Source: Cinnamomum chago
Taxonomy: Eukaryota > Streptophyta > Magnoliopsida > Laurales > Lauraceae
NCBI GenBank assembly: GCA_038049695.1
Contig: CP142452.1
Coordinates: 77,217,501-77,281,500, forward strand
Length of the DNA: 64,000 nucleotides
Reading direction: 5' to 3'
The notes beneath the pieces are model-generated. The model did not search any database and had not been told where the DNA came from. It was given only the letters and a program-made list of their open reading frames with translations. Positions 12,601 through 24,216 of the stretch are shown one piece after another. Both the position numbers and the translations under genes were made by a program. Positions within the stretch are counted from its first letter, which is position 1. Every line of letters begins with the position of its first letter.

Positions 12601-13170
12601 TTCATCATATGGTCAATCTTACAATGGAGCCCACTTTTATTGGAATAAGATTTTGAAGACATCTCATACATTGAAAGGGCATTCATTTTCTAGTGGCTGA
12701 AATTTTTAATAGGTGTGCCCCACTATACAGTTTTGCTCCTTCAACTCAAGACTTAAAGATATTCAAAGGATTAGAATTCGAGTAATGTAGAAACTTTACT
12801 TTCTTAGGATTTAAGTTACTAAGGTGATGGGTGGATATTCATTTCTTATCTTTCTCTCGTTCATTGTTCATCATCATCATTATCAAAACCTTGTCCAAAC
12901 TATATTGGATCGTTCATTTTTCATCGAAGGACAAATTATTTGATGTTCAATTTTGGATGTTTACTTTGTTTATCAATTTTAGCCATATTAGAAATATAAA
13001 GTATTAGAATTCCTAAAAATTCAGTTACACGAATCCAATTTTCACCTAGAGATTCATGGTAAATTGAGTTGCAAGTTGCAACTAAGGATTAGGAAAGAGG
13101 TGATAGATGAAAGATCTTGACTTTCCTTAGATTTCATTTTCTATGGTTAGAGTCTCAAGGGCTAAAATCC
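9700..13170. other. Intergenic stretch without a supported gene
   Basis: Mostly AT-rich. Around 10200-10330 there are repeated gggtcggg-type phrases, and around 10790-11800 a repetitive-looking stretch in which gacctacatccactctcaa occurs twice in similar form (about 11119 and 11750), probably an old transposon remnant. Open frames here have no family features. Confidence 0.4.
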
Positions 13171-13173
13171 TAA

Positions 13174-13476
13174 GGGCCCGTTTGATAACTCTATTAATTG
13201 AGTCAAATTAAGTAAAGTTGATTTTGAAGAAAGAATAAAATATAAGTGGGTTATGATGATAATTTGTTTTTAGTTGTTTGTTATGGAATTTTTTGACTTT
13301 TTGTATGGAAAAATGAAATATTTTTATATTTTAGTGGATAAAGATAGTTGTTTTTTTACTTTTATATGAAAAAAATGGGTGAAATTTTGAATAAAGTGTA
13401 TTTAATGTGACATCTTGTCCCGAAAGTGGAGCCTTTACTTGATTTGTATTGTATTAGTAAAGTGCCAAACGGGGCC
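13174..13476. mobile_element. Tourist-like MITE (PIF/Harbinger type), 303 bp
   Basis: The left terminus gggcccgtttgata and the reverse complement of the right terminus (ggccccgtttggca) form the inverted repeats. A TAA target duplication lies at 13171-13173 and 13477-13479. The interior resembles that of the 6145-6488 element. It has no coding capacity. Confidence 0.8.
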
Positions 13477-13479
13477 TAA

Positions 13480-14152
13480 ACTGACTCATTTTTATGCAGG
13501 TCAAGAAAACTTGACCCGTAAGAACCAAGATGAGAATGATGAAGGCTACTTCCCAACTTACAGGGAGATTGATAGAAAGGAAGGACATTACAATTCTCTC
13601 TTTGCATGAAGAGAATAAACAAGCACCTTTCGATGGATATATACAACTTCTCCCCATGTGGGGGCGTTGATGGCCTGAGTTGGGAAGTAGCTTTTATATT
13701 CCTGAACGTCTAATAAGTATTTCTAACTTTACATTAATATTAGCAGAAGAATGGCCTGCACTGCAGCCTTGCACAATGGCACGTTGAGATCATTGTCACA
13801 AACAATGAAATCAGGGACCATTTCAGCAGATTATATTGGGATAATTTAAATCTTGCATTTTATAGGGATTATACATGAAAATAACAATTTCATCAATCAT
13901 GCATCGATGCCCATGTTCTCGATGTTCCGACATTTTCTGCAGAAAACAACTATTTATGTCTCCTGGCAAATATCCTTATCAGGAAGTGTTCACCACAATG
14001 ATGAAAATAAGAGCAGAACCATCACCCAAGTCACTACAAGTAATCAGTAGTCAATGCTCATACACAGTTCTACAGATCAATCTAACCACAGTACCATCAT
14101 AGTCATTCATTTTACATCATGATGTAAAGAATTCATGCCAACTTGAAATTTG

Positions 14153-14160
<8 letters not shown>
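13480..14160. other. Intergenic stretch, nothing recognised
   Basis: Contains short plus-strand frames with no family features. No RNA gene or transposon end recognised. Confidence 0.35.

Positions 14161-14210
<50 letters not shown>
14161..14210. repeat. (CT)25 microsatellite
   Basis: An uninterrupted 50-bp CT run about 310 bp beyond the stop codon of the MEE40-like gene. It is long and pure, so probably length-variable. Confidence 0.97.
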
Positions 14211-14215
<5 letters not shown>

Positions 14216-14520
14216 TTTTTCCATACAAAACAAGGTTAAACAACAGCGGCGAGTCATTGAGATGACAATCTATCAGATTAAGTATTCGGTTGATGAAAGA
14301 CAAACTGTGTTCTGCCTTGAGACAGCTGTATTCATCTCCACTGCCCCGAAAACCTACTCTCGATCTGTTTTATCAAAGCATGTGTCATGGCTTCCATACC
14401 TTCTCGCAAGAACTAAGTTCTTTTAAATCCACAACAACATGCATTCAAGGTTTGAGAAGCACGACTCAGCTCAAAAGATGCAAACTTTTCTCATTTTGTA
14501 AGCAGAAGTTCCTGGCATTT

Positions 14521-16842
14521 TCACCTATTTAACTTTCTGGGTTTTCTGCTATTCATGAGACGGCCAAGGGTGCCCAATGCATCTTGATATTTACGAATCT
14601 TGAGGAAGCCCATGACCATGGAGATTTCTCTGTCCGAGAAGTTACCCCTCTTCATGACCAGTTCTACAAGCTTAATCAGTGTGTCCTCCATGGCTAATGC
14701 ACAAAGGCCTTCAGCAAGCATTGAAAATGGAGAAAAGTCTGGCATATATCCCTTCTCTGTCATCTCTATCACAAAATCAACAGCTTCACCAATGGGGCCT
14801 CCTCCGCGGCACAGACCCCGAAAAACAATATTATATGTAAGAGCATCTGGAGGCTTGCCTGTCTCTATCATGTCTCTAAAGAGCCTGATGGCTTCTCTTA
14901 TCCTTTGCTTTCTACAGAGTGCTTGAATTATGGGGTTAAATGCCTGTGGGGTTGGAACCATCCCTTTCATTTGTATAGATCTCAGTAGCTGACTCGCAAA
15001 ATCAACTCTACCTCCTTTGCAAAGACCACTTATTAGAGTTCCATAAGTGACCATATCTGGTTCACAACCATTTGAAGTCATCGATTGGACAATATCTGCA
15101 GCCTTCTTTATATCTCCTTCCCTACAATAGTATGAGAGCAAAGAATTATATGTGATCTTGTCTGGTTTCAGGCCTTGCAGAAACACATGGTCGATGAGCT
15201 CTGCAGCGTCATCCACCCTCTTGCTTTTGCACAGACCATCAATGAGTGTGTTATATGTCACCAAATTCCTCGCAATTCCTTGCATTCCCATCTGATCAAA
15301 GATCTCCTCTGCTTCTTCAACTCTGTTATTCTTGCACAATCCATCAATCAACGTATTATATGTAACAACGCTTCGAGCACACCCATTTGATTCCATTTCT
15401 TTCAATAATCCCAAGGCCTGGTTGAGTCTCCGTCTGGAGCAAAGGTTATCAATCAACATATTATAGGTAACCCCATCCGGTGGGCACCCATTTGTCTTCA
15501 TCTCATCAAACAATTCCATCGCAATGTCATGATTTCCCGTCTTAAAGAGACCATTCATCAGAGAGTTGAACGTACAAACATCAGGCAAAAGGCCTTTACC
15601 AGAAAGACCACGAGCAAGTTCTGTAGCTTCCTCTACCCGGTTCTCCTTGCACATGGTATTGATCAATGTGTTATAAGTGACCATATTGGGAAAACAATCC
15701 CTCGAGATCATCTGATCCAAGACCTCCATAGCATCTTCAATCTCACCTGCTTTACACAGTCCAGATATCAACGTATTGTAAGTAAAGATATCGGGGTCAA
15801 ACCCCTCCAGCAGCATCACATCCAAGATCTCAAGGGCATGTCTAACGTGTCCAGCTATGCACAAACCATTCACCAATATATTGAAAGTGAACCTGTCTGG
15901 GGAGAACCCTTCCTCCGCCATTTCTTGCACAAAATTCAGTGCCTCTTCCACTCTTCCCTCTTTGCAGAACCCATGTATCAAAACATTAACTGTTACATTG
16001 GTGGGCATGCATCCTAGTTCCAGCATCCGTTCTCTGACTCCCAGAGCTCCTTCCATGTTTCCTTCCTCCATAAAACCCTGCATAATCGTTGTGAAGGTCC
16101 TCTCATCTGGGTCTAATCCAAAACTCGACATCTCCTCCATCATTGCTATCGCGGGTTGGATTTGATGGGCTTTACAGAGGGCCTTAATCAATATATTAAA
16201 GGTAGCAACATCTGGCCTAATTCCTTGACTACCCATCACAGAATAAACACTCTCAACTAGTTTTATCTTGTTCCCTTCAACTAGAACATTCAGCAGGAAA
16301 TTATAAACAAATGTATCGGCTTTGAATTCAAACTCTTCAATCAATTTAAGAACATCTACAGCTTGTTCAAGCAGACCCAATTGAGCATAGCTTTCAAAAA
16401 AGATTAGGAAAGTACCTCTGGTGATTTGGCAACCAGACATCTTCATCTCTTGCAGGAGACGCATCATTCGGTCGAAAGATCCCGCCTTTCCGAGCTTCTG
16501 AAGCATTTCTTCATACACAGAGGAGGTGGGGGTGAAATTGGGCTGCTTTGACGCCCAATCCAATAAAGAAAGAGCAGTTTCTGCATCTTTTTGGCGGCGA
16601 ATAATGCTGAGGAGTTCTTGGGGGGTGAAATTTGGGGGGATTTGATGGATAGGGAGAGAAGAAGAAAGGGTAGAGAGGGGATTGGAGTTGGGTGGTGGAG
16701 ATTCTGCTGTGAGCTCTTGGTGGGGTTGGAGAGAGGCAAAGGAGATGGAGTTTGGAGGTTTGTGGGAGAGAAGGGGAAGTAGGGTTTTGGGGTTTTGGGT
16801 GAAACCCCAGGAATGGCATTTGAGAGGAGTGGAAAAGGCCAT
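14521..16842 (-). CDS. MEE40: P-class pentatricopeptide repeat protein, MEE40-like
   Basis: Intronless, 773 residues. It matches what I recall of Arabidopsis At3g53700 (MEE40), a chloroplast-predicted PPR protein needed for embryo-sac/early embryo development. The N-terminus (MAFSTPLKCHSWGF, then Ser/Pro-rich to about residue 75) looks like a plastid transit peptide. From about residue 105 to 720 there are about 17 tandem 35-residue P-type PPR motifs, seen as recurring VTYNTLIDGLCK and PDxxTYNxLI blocks. Shared diagnostic phrases include NVLIKALC, VHGFCKEGRVE/HGFCKEGRVEEALNF, ADIVQSMTSNGCEPD and SIQMKGM. There is no E or DYW domain. By family, it would bind organelle RNA; the target is unknown. 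The start chosen is the first ATG of the frame and gives MAFS as in the relative. Confidence 0.9.
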   Translation of the reverse strand: MAFSTPLKCHSWGFTQNPKTLLPLLSHKPPNSISFASLQPHQELTAESPPPNSNPLSTLSSSLPIHQIPPNFTPQELLSIIRRQKDAETALSLLDWASKQPNFTPTSSVYEEMLQKLGKAGSFDRMMRLLQEMKMSGCQITRGTFLIFFESYAQLGLLEQAVDVLKLIEEFEFKADTFVYNFLLNVLVEGNKIKLVESVYSVMGSQGIRPDVATFNILIKALCKAHQIQPAIAMMEEMSSFGLDPDERTFTTIMQGFMEEGNMEGALGVRERMLELGCMPTNVTVNVLIHGFCKEGRVEEALNFVQEMAEEGFSPDRFTFNILVNGLCIAGHVRHALEILDVMLLEGFDPDIFTYNTLISGLCKAGEIEDAMEVLDQMISRDCFPNMVTYNTLINTMCKENRVEEATELARGLSGKGLLPDVCTFNSLMNGLFKTGNHDIAMELFDEMKTNGCPPDGVTYNMLIDNLCSRRRLNQALGLLKEMESNGCARSVVTYNTLIDGLCKNNRVEEAEEIFDQMGMQGIARNLVTYNTLIDGLCKSKRVDDAAELIDHVFLQGLKPDKITYNSLLSYYCREGDIKKAADIVQSMTSNGCEPDMVTYGTLISGLCKGGRVDFASQLLRSIQMKGMVPTPQAFNPIIQALCRKQRIREAIRLFRDMIETGKPPDALTYNIVFRGLCRGGGPIGEAVDFVIEMTEKGYMPDFSPFSMLAEGLCALAMEDTLIKLVELVMKRGNFSDREISMVMGFLKIRKYQDALGTLGRLMNSRKPRKLNR

Positions 16843-16912
16843 TTGGAGATTGGCAAGAGAAGACAGGAGGAAGAGCTTGGAAAACTGTAAGAGCAGTGAT
16901 TTTGTTTGCTGA

Positions 16913-18400
16913 GGAAGAGAAACCTCCGGTTTGGATAATTGGAGTTTACTCAGTGCAGAGATTGTGGCATGAATATATGTTGGTGGCTGGCGCCTACAGC
17001 TTGTCTGGAAAATGGATCCGGAAAATTCATTTTCCTGGAAAGCCTTTAGGATAAGGGATTTTCCGGGTTATATATGGTGAATAGGGTCTATTTAACATAT
17101 GAATACGATGGCTTTTATATATACTAGTGAAGGCACGTGCAATTTATATATTTTTTTTTATGCTTATACCTCTTTCAAATTTCCTTCTTTCTCCAACTTC
17201 AATCCATACTATATTTTAAATCACATTTTCAGATTTCTCGATTGTAGGATGAGGTAGAAGTTATTGTTGTCGTTGTGTTTGTTGTTTAACTATAAATGAT
17301 TCAGATGTTGTCAACCAGCCTCATGTGTGTAAGCTCTCTTCCAACGTGGGCTATCTTAGAGTCCTAGCCCCCTTGTTTGGAGTGCAAAAAAAAAAAAAAA
17401 AAAAAAAATCTAAAATTTTTTAGTACAAAGGACCAAAATAAATTCGTATTCTCAACATTTAATCCACAGATGAACCAATCCAATTAACTTGAATACAGGA
17501 TATAACCTAATATTTCATGCTCTTCGATTTTCAAACACGTGGGCCATATTTGAGTCATCCAACCATTCAAGTTGTGAGTCATGTTGTCAATCATCTAAAG
17601 GCTAAGAATAACACTGAACAAACATTTCAGTATGATGAAATCAGAACCCAGGAAAGAAGGGATGTTAGCTTGTTTGGCATCTTGCTATACAAAAAAAAAA
17701 AAAAAAACTCACATTTCGGTGTAATGAAAATAAAACCCAGGAAAAAAAAGATGTTAACCTATTTGGCATCTAATTGTGTTTAAAAAAAAAAAAAGAATAC
17801 ATGTTTATTAAGTCGGTTCACACGTGAGTTGCATGTAGTCACCATTGCCTTGAGTACTTTTAGTTGACTTGATACATTGTGACCCACCTCTATTAGACGC
17901 TAATCAGAGTTTTAATAAAATAATTAGGGGTGCATTTTAACTTGACAATGTTGCAGTGCTACATGAGGATCCAATGGAGGCACACACCACATATCAAACT
18001 GAGCTGTTCATTCAGCTAACGTATTACCAAAAATTCTATACATCATTTGATGTGGGAAAAATTGCTTATCTTTACTGCTCATATTGGTTTCATTGGTATT
18101 TCCATAACTCTTCCCATCGTAAACTTGGACAGCTGAGATGTTTGTGCAAGGATGAAGCAGAAGCTCATATCTAAACAAGGCCATTTTTTTATTTTATTTT
18201 ATTTTTTTTGCAATGCCCTTGTTAAATTAACACTATATCTGATGAATGTTAAGATACAACTATCAATATGAAAGGACCCACTATAGACATGTCAGTAGTT
18301 TTTTTTTTTTTTTTTTGTTATGTCATTTCCTACTTCAGGTGGGAACGATATTGACCTCTCTTTACCATAGTTTTTACATGGCTTAGTTGGGAATCAAATT
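16913..18400. other. Intergenic stretch with local duplications and A runs
   Basis: The first bases are the leader/promoter of the MEE40-like gene. Two similar units (about 17623-17683 and 17712-17772; shared words aacccaggaaa, gatgtta and tttggcatct) separated by an A run show a small tandem duplication. No gene is supported. Confidence 0.45.
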
Positions 18401-18409
18401 GGAATATTT

Positions 18410-18970
18410 CAGTAGGAATGGGCCGCATAGTGGTGTAAAGAAAAATTTAAGCAGGTCACTTGTTCCATTTTATAAGGATAGTATAGATAGATAGATATTC
18501 CTCCTGTTAAGTCCCAAACCCATGATGGTCACACATAAATCAATTGTGATTTTGAGTCGTGGCTTCAAATACTATGAGATATGCTGCAAAATACAAAAGT
18601 ACAACCCAAATTGGTGGGTCCCTCAAATAAGCGTCCTCTTCCTATCAACAAAGGTAACATTTTCCTTGCACACCTGTCATATAAAATTAATAGGTGTCCC
18701 CTTTACCACTTTCAGCTTATCTTTCCTTCATAACCCAAAGAGTATTTTAGTAGGAGTGGGCCCCATAGTGGTGTAGAGAAAATTTTAAACAGGTCACTTG
18801 TTTTCTTTTATAAGGGTAGTAAAGAGTATGTTAGTAGGAGTGGGCCCCACAATGGTGTAGAGAAAAATTTAAACAAGTCACTTATTCTCTTTTATAAGGG
18901 TAGTAGATATATGTATTATAAAAGTGGGCCTAGGCGTGTAGTGAAACCAAATGTCATTCTGTTCTCTTTT

Positions 18971-19002
<32 letters not shown>

Positions 19003-19260
19003 GAGGGTAGTAAATATAAAAGTGGGCCCAGGTGTGTAGTGAAACCAAATGTCATTTTATTCTCTTTTATAAGAGTAGATAGATTTTATAAGAGTAGAAA
19101 TTGGGAAATCTCCATTATGTCCCATCTTTATCCATATAAAAAATACATATATATAATAAATATATAAGGGTGGGCCCCACAAAGTCAAATTTTATTGGGC
19201 ATTTGTGTAGTTAAAAGAAGTACATCATCTTTTTCTCTTTTATAAGAGTAGATATATATA
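18410..19260. repeat. Degenerate tandem array, unit about 75-90 bp, with (TA)n
   Basis: Copies begin around 18410, 18745, 18830, 18915, 19010 and 19155. Each carries gtgggcccca or a variant, then agaaa, then cacttgttctcttttataag and a gtagata end. A TA dinucleotide run occupies about 18976-19002 and another 19250-19271. No coding frame. Confidence 0.65.
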
Positions 19261-19271
19261 TATATATATAT

Positions 19272-22200
19272 AGGGAGGTGCTCCTATAAGAGACACGGGG
19301 CCCTCACATTTAAGTTGGGGTCCTTGCATTTAAGTTGGTGAGAGAGGATATGGAAGTGAGGGCCCCCACCTATCTCTCACCAACTTGATGATGAATTAAT
19401 TATCACTTGAATTCATCCAAATTAAAACCATGTGTCCGCCACTAATTCTTTAGATGTATTCTTATTAGTTCCACGCATGGTCTCTTCAGCCTACCTTTTT
19501 TCCCTGGAGTGACCATCAACCTGCATAGAAATTTTTTTTTTCTTTACATAGTTGTTGGCATGCTATAGACATATCCAAATCGTCTAAAATGAGTCTATCT
19601 TACTTTATCATTTATTGATACTGCACATTGTAGGATCTTACACCTCATTGACAGTAGTAAGGGTAGAATCATTGGTTTTATAGCGGTGGAGATCCGACTA
19701 ACCGCTCAAATTCGAGGGTGGAAGGTTACCCTAACACACATAAATGCTAAAATTGGTCAAATTAGCTTAATTTCGGACCCATTTGTTTGCTTAGTACTGA
19801 ATTGCTAGAAATTTAGACCCGTGGGAAGATTGTGCTACCAAATAAATAAGGCAATTCGTTTCACATGTGTAAATTTTATATACATATGTAAATCCTATTT
19901 TTCATATCATGTCGTTCGAGAAATGACTCCTATGGAGACAATTTTTGAAAGTTTGGAAAGCTAGTTTTGAAAGGGAGATGGAAAAAGATCCGCTAAATCT
20001 TCTATACTTCTAGATTTAAGTTCCTGTGTTTGCAATTCTAGGCAACGAGATAAAAATTGAAATTTAAAAAAAAATCCTAATGTAAATATCACTCTATTTA
20101 AGATAAATGATAAGATGATTCTTATGGAATCAGACTTCCATGGTAAAGCTAAAGAGATGAAATTTGTTGGGTATTTTACAACAGTAATTTTTCTAAACAA
20201 GATGAAAAGATCTAGAAATGGGTTAAATTGAAAACGGCTACAAGTAAATGTTTCCAGTTTTTACTTTTTTAAGGCCCTTGGTTTGTAACTTTAAGCCATT
20301 AGATAAAATCGAAACTTCTAAAAAAATTCAGGTATAAATATATCATTCTATTCACCATAAAAATGAACCGCCATATTTTTTACTTTAAACTTCCATATTT
20401 TCAAAATCGACATAAAGAGGCAGAGAGTGGAGGTCATGGTTTCACCGTTGTGCATGATTTTTGGCAAGTCGGTTTGGAACACGATTAGGAGTGGGTGCAA
20501 ACTCGGGGAGATTTGATAATCCTCACCATGACCAAAAGACTTTTTGTGTGGGTGGAAATTAAGCATATTTCCAATAAGGAGAGCACTTTACAAAGGAAAC
20601 GGATGAAAGCTCCGACTCACTTGTAACTTAACTCCACAGTAATGCTACCAGCCATGCAGGGTACATGGCAACTAGCAGAATAGGCCAAAGTCTAAACAAC
20701 CTATAGGCCGGGCCAGCCCAAAATTAATACAATGAACAAAGAGAAAAAAAAAAGGTTCCTTTTTTGTTTTCCCAACCAACAGAAGTTGATTTAAGATAAT
20801 TCTAAGATGACGAGGATTGTGATGGTCCTAACCATTTTGGAGCCTCTATATGATGGATTGAGGGTTAGGATTGTTGGTGAGTTCTTTTCTTATTCCTCCA
20901 ATTTTAAAGCCACAACCAATCACACTAAAACCTTTAAATTCTAACACTCTCCCTTACTTGATAGTTGATAGGCATGCATACAGACAGTAGAACCCCTCAA
21001 AATGAATCGCAACTTTGAAATCACTGTTGCACTTACATCGGTCCGCTTTGCTTGATTTACCCTTTGTATTGTTTCAGATATTACGGTACTCGAAAGTGAG
21101 ATACGCGTAAAGGAGTAAAAATATTGATCTTGTTGTAGTAAAATTTGGGCCGCTGTATACTCAGGCAGGCACTGTTAAAGTCTGATGGTGTCAATGAAGG
21201 ATTCACAAAGTTTTAATTAAGTGAGTGATTTAACAAATGTCAATCAGTCAGGATGGAATCACTTAGATTTAAGACACTTTAGCAACCACTAACAATGAAT
21301 ATTTATGTCATGCTAAAAAAACGTTCACATCATCTTAAGCTCCCTTTTTGTTTCTTTTTTTATAATGGAAGGTGTCATAATCCTTTGGGCCAGACTACTC
21401 CCTATGGGCCGAGGGAGAGCCGGGCACCCTAAAAGCCTATGATGGGAATAACGATCTTGTATCCAATTTATAAAAGGAGACATGAACACCAAATTCTTTT
21501 GTAGAGTTGCAAAATCAAATAACCATCATAAGGCTATTCCCCTTCGTACATATTCAAAACTTTTTACCAAATCATATATTTAAGAATAGAAATGAAAATA
21601 GTGAATGAAAAATATGAACTCCAAATCTTCCATCTACTATTCTAATCAAAACCTACCAGATTACCTACCCATCTTAACAAATAAACCATCAGCCATTATT
21701 TTCTTGTTGGTAGATGTTATCTGATCTTTATTTGGTAAGTCCATAATATCTAGCCAGCCTTGCCAACTAATAAAAGATACTTCTCTAGTCTTTACATGGA
21801 AAAACACCATTGCCAACTAGGCATCCTCCAACTCATCCACTCGAGTCAATCGGTTGTAGGGCACATGTTAAGTTGACCCAGCAGATCCACAGTGCTAAGA
21901 GTGATAATCAAATGCAAGTAGATAAAAGATCCAGGTTAAAGATCAAAGACCTGAAGCTTCTGTATCACATAGCAGCAGGCATAGATGCATAGTAGTTCAG
22001 GTATGCAATGCTTAGATGTACAGGAGATCAGAGACTTAAGATAGAGAAGAACAATGAAGCAATGGTGTCGAGTTTGGGGAATGTAATGATCACAATAATG
22101 GTTGGAATGGCCATCTGGAGCAAATTGTGGATTGATGACAAGTTAACTCAACTGGAGTAAATGTATCCGGATTTACAGATACATAAATGGAGGAGATGAG

Positions 22201-22860
22201 CATTAAGAACAATATTGAGATGGAAATCAGGAGTCTGGTAGAAAAGGTCGACTAACGCCAGAGGACAAATACCAATGACAAGATTAGCTCTAAATATGCA
22301 CTAGTTGATTGTCCAGCACCTGAGATCCAGCCCACTCTGCATGACAAATACCTGTAGTATCCAGATATCCTTGACTCCTATGAAAGAACTTCTAATAATG
22401 CAGAAGCCATTAAGCAAAATCTAAATGATAGAAGAGTAAAGCAAGCAAAAACCGACCAAAGGTGCTAATGTATGCAAAATTAATGCAATCAATCTATAGT
22501 TGGGGAGAAAATATTCTCCACCCAAAATTCACAAACAATTAAAACTTTCACATCATGTTCACAAGGGAATAACTGTCTGGAAGATTTCGTTACTTGATAT
22601 CTACTCAAGGAACTCAAAACCCAATTATCTTGTCCCACTGCCATGCAACAAAATGGGGCTGCAAACTATGGTATCCAGATATTTCAAACCAGGCAGTGAC
22701 GTGTCTTTGATACTTCACTCTTTTATGTGTAAAATCTATGCCCCTGCCATATCCATTCCATATCTCAGCATCATAGGTTGAAAATGAAAACACCGTAACA
22801 TGCTAGAAACAGCTGGCTATTGAATTTATGCTGCTCAGGTTACTCTCCTTCTAATTTCCC
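19272..22860. other. Intergenic stretch without a supported gene
   Basis: Around 19290-19400 the sequence has short inverted phrases (gagggccccc, tctctcaccaactt and complements), suggesting a small foldback element. The rest is unremarkable AT-rich DNA; short frames on both strands have no family features. Confidence 0.4.
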
Positions 22861-22865
22861 TCTTT

Positions 22866-22984
22866 TTGTTTTTGGGAGGAAGAAGAGGGGGTGGGGGCGG
22901 GTTTGAAATTATTTTGACTGCTCTATACTTGTGAATCCTACTCCGGGAGGGGGGCGGTGGCGGTGGTGGTGGGTGGGGTGGGGT
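22866..22984. repeat. G-rich tract with a duplicated 42-bp copia piece
   Basis: Two G-rich runs (22873-22902 and 22945-22983, with many ggtgg and gggg groups) flank a 42-bp segment at 22903-22944. That segment is repeated at 22984-23025, where it forms the first bases of the recognisable copia remnant. The G groups could form quadruplex structures on the plus strand. Confidence 0.7.
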
Positions 22985-24202
22985 TGAAATTATTTTGACT
23001 GCTCTATACTTGTGAATCCTACTCCCACGGTTTTGTCAGGTATTAATGCTCTAGAGAAATTACATAATCAGAAGCCTAACTAATCTCATCTCCAAGTCTT
23101 TGGCTGTACTTGTTTCCTTCTTCCACCTCAAAAATGCACCAAATTATCTCCTCAATCATCAATTTCTGTTTTTCTAGTATATGGGATTGAACACAAGGGT
23201 ATCACGGCTATGACCCCAAAGCTAACAAACTTTTTCATGAGCATGTTCCATTTTGTCCTTTGACTGCTCCTTTTTCCCTAAAAAGCCCTTCATTTGTTCC
23301 TAATGACCCATTTCACAACTTGTTTCCTTCTGATTCTGAAAATTCCTCTAATCATCCTCAAGTCCATCATCGGTGACCTTGAGTATCCTGTATGCCCTAA
23401 CCCTGCACCTATCTCACCCGTGCCCTGGATACTGGAGACCCTACAACATCGATATCCTCTTCACCAATGGACTCCTTTTTCTAAATATGGTTTTATTAGC
23501 ATTGATCATTTCTCTCCACAATATCAATCTTTTCCTGCAGCTGTTCATTGTTACCATGAACTGCAAGTCCTACAAGGAGGCATTTTCTTCTCCTAATTGG
23601 CAGGTTATGGTAGGAGAGTTTGCAACACTAAACAAGACTCATAACTGGAATCTAGTCTCTCTTCCTCCTGGTAAAAGACCACATCGGTCGTAACTAGGTC
23701 TTTAAAATCAAGACTAAGTTAGATGGGTCTATTGAACACTACAAGGCTCGACTTGTTGCCAAAAGATACGATCAGGAGTACGGCATTGATTATGACAAAA
23801 CCTTTTCCTTGTTGCAAAAATGGAATCTATTCAGGCCATTAATTCTGTTGCAACCATTGTTGTTGGCCACTGTATCAGCTTGATGTAAAGAGCGCCTTTT
23901 AAATAGTTCTTTCTAAGAGGACATTTATATCATTCCTCCTGGTCTTCCTCTGCTTCCAAATCAGGTATGCAGCCTGCAACAAGCTTGGTACAAATTCAAA
24001 CAAGATCCTCGAGCATGATTTCAGCGACCAACCTCAAATTTCCCTGGTATTGGATATCTTCAAAGCTTAGTACAAATTGAAACAAGCTTCTTTGTTCACC
24101 TTCACTTCACTGCACTTTGGGGATGAGTAATTCTTCTCCAAATGTCAATGATATAATAATTATCAGTGATGATAATTCTGAAATTGCGGCATTATAGAAT
24201 TT
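22985..24202 (+). pseudogene. Decayed Ty1-copia polyprotein, integrase C-terminus to RT
   Basis: Reading across frameshifts and stops, copia landmarks appear in order. First is an integrase C-terminal part: ILTALYL, then VFGCTCF at about 23095, then GYHGYDPKANKLF at about 23200. A spacer follows with FSPQYQSFPAAVH. Then comes the RT start: NKTHNWNLVSLPPGKRP at about 23630, KIKTKLDGSIEHYKARLVAK at about 23710 and EYGIDYDKTF. The RT core has DVKSAF at about 23885 and a degraded YVDDMII-like segment (NVNDIIIISDD) at about 24145. No complete frame survives. The pol continues at 25314 after an inserted LINE. No LTRs were found. Confidence 0.8.
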
Positions 24203-24216
24203 CTCAATCATGATTT

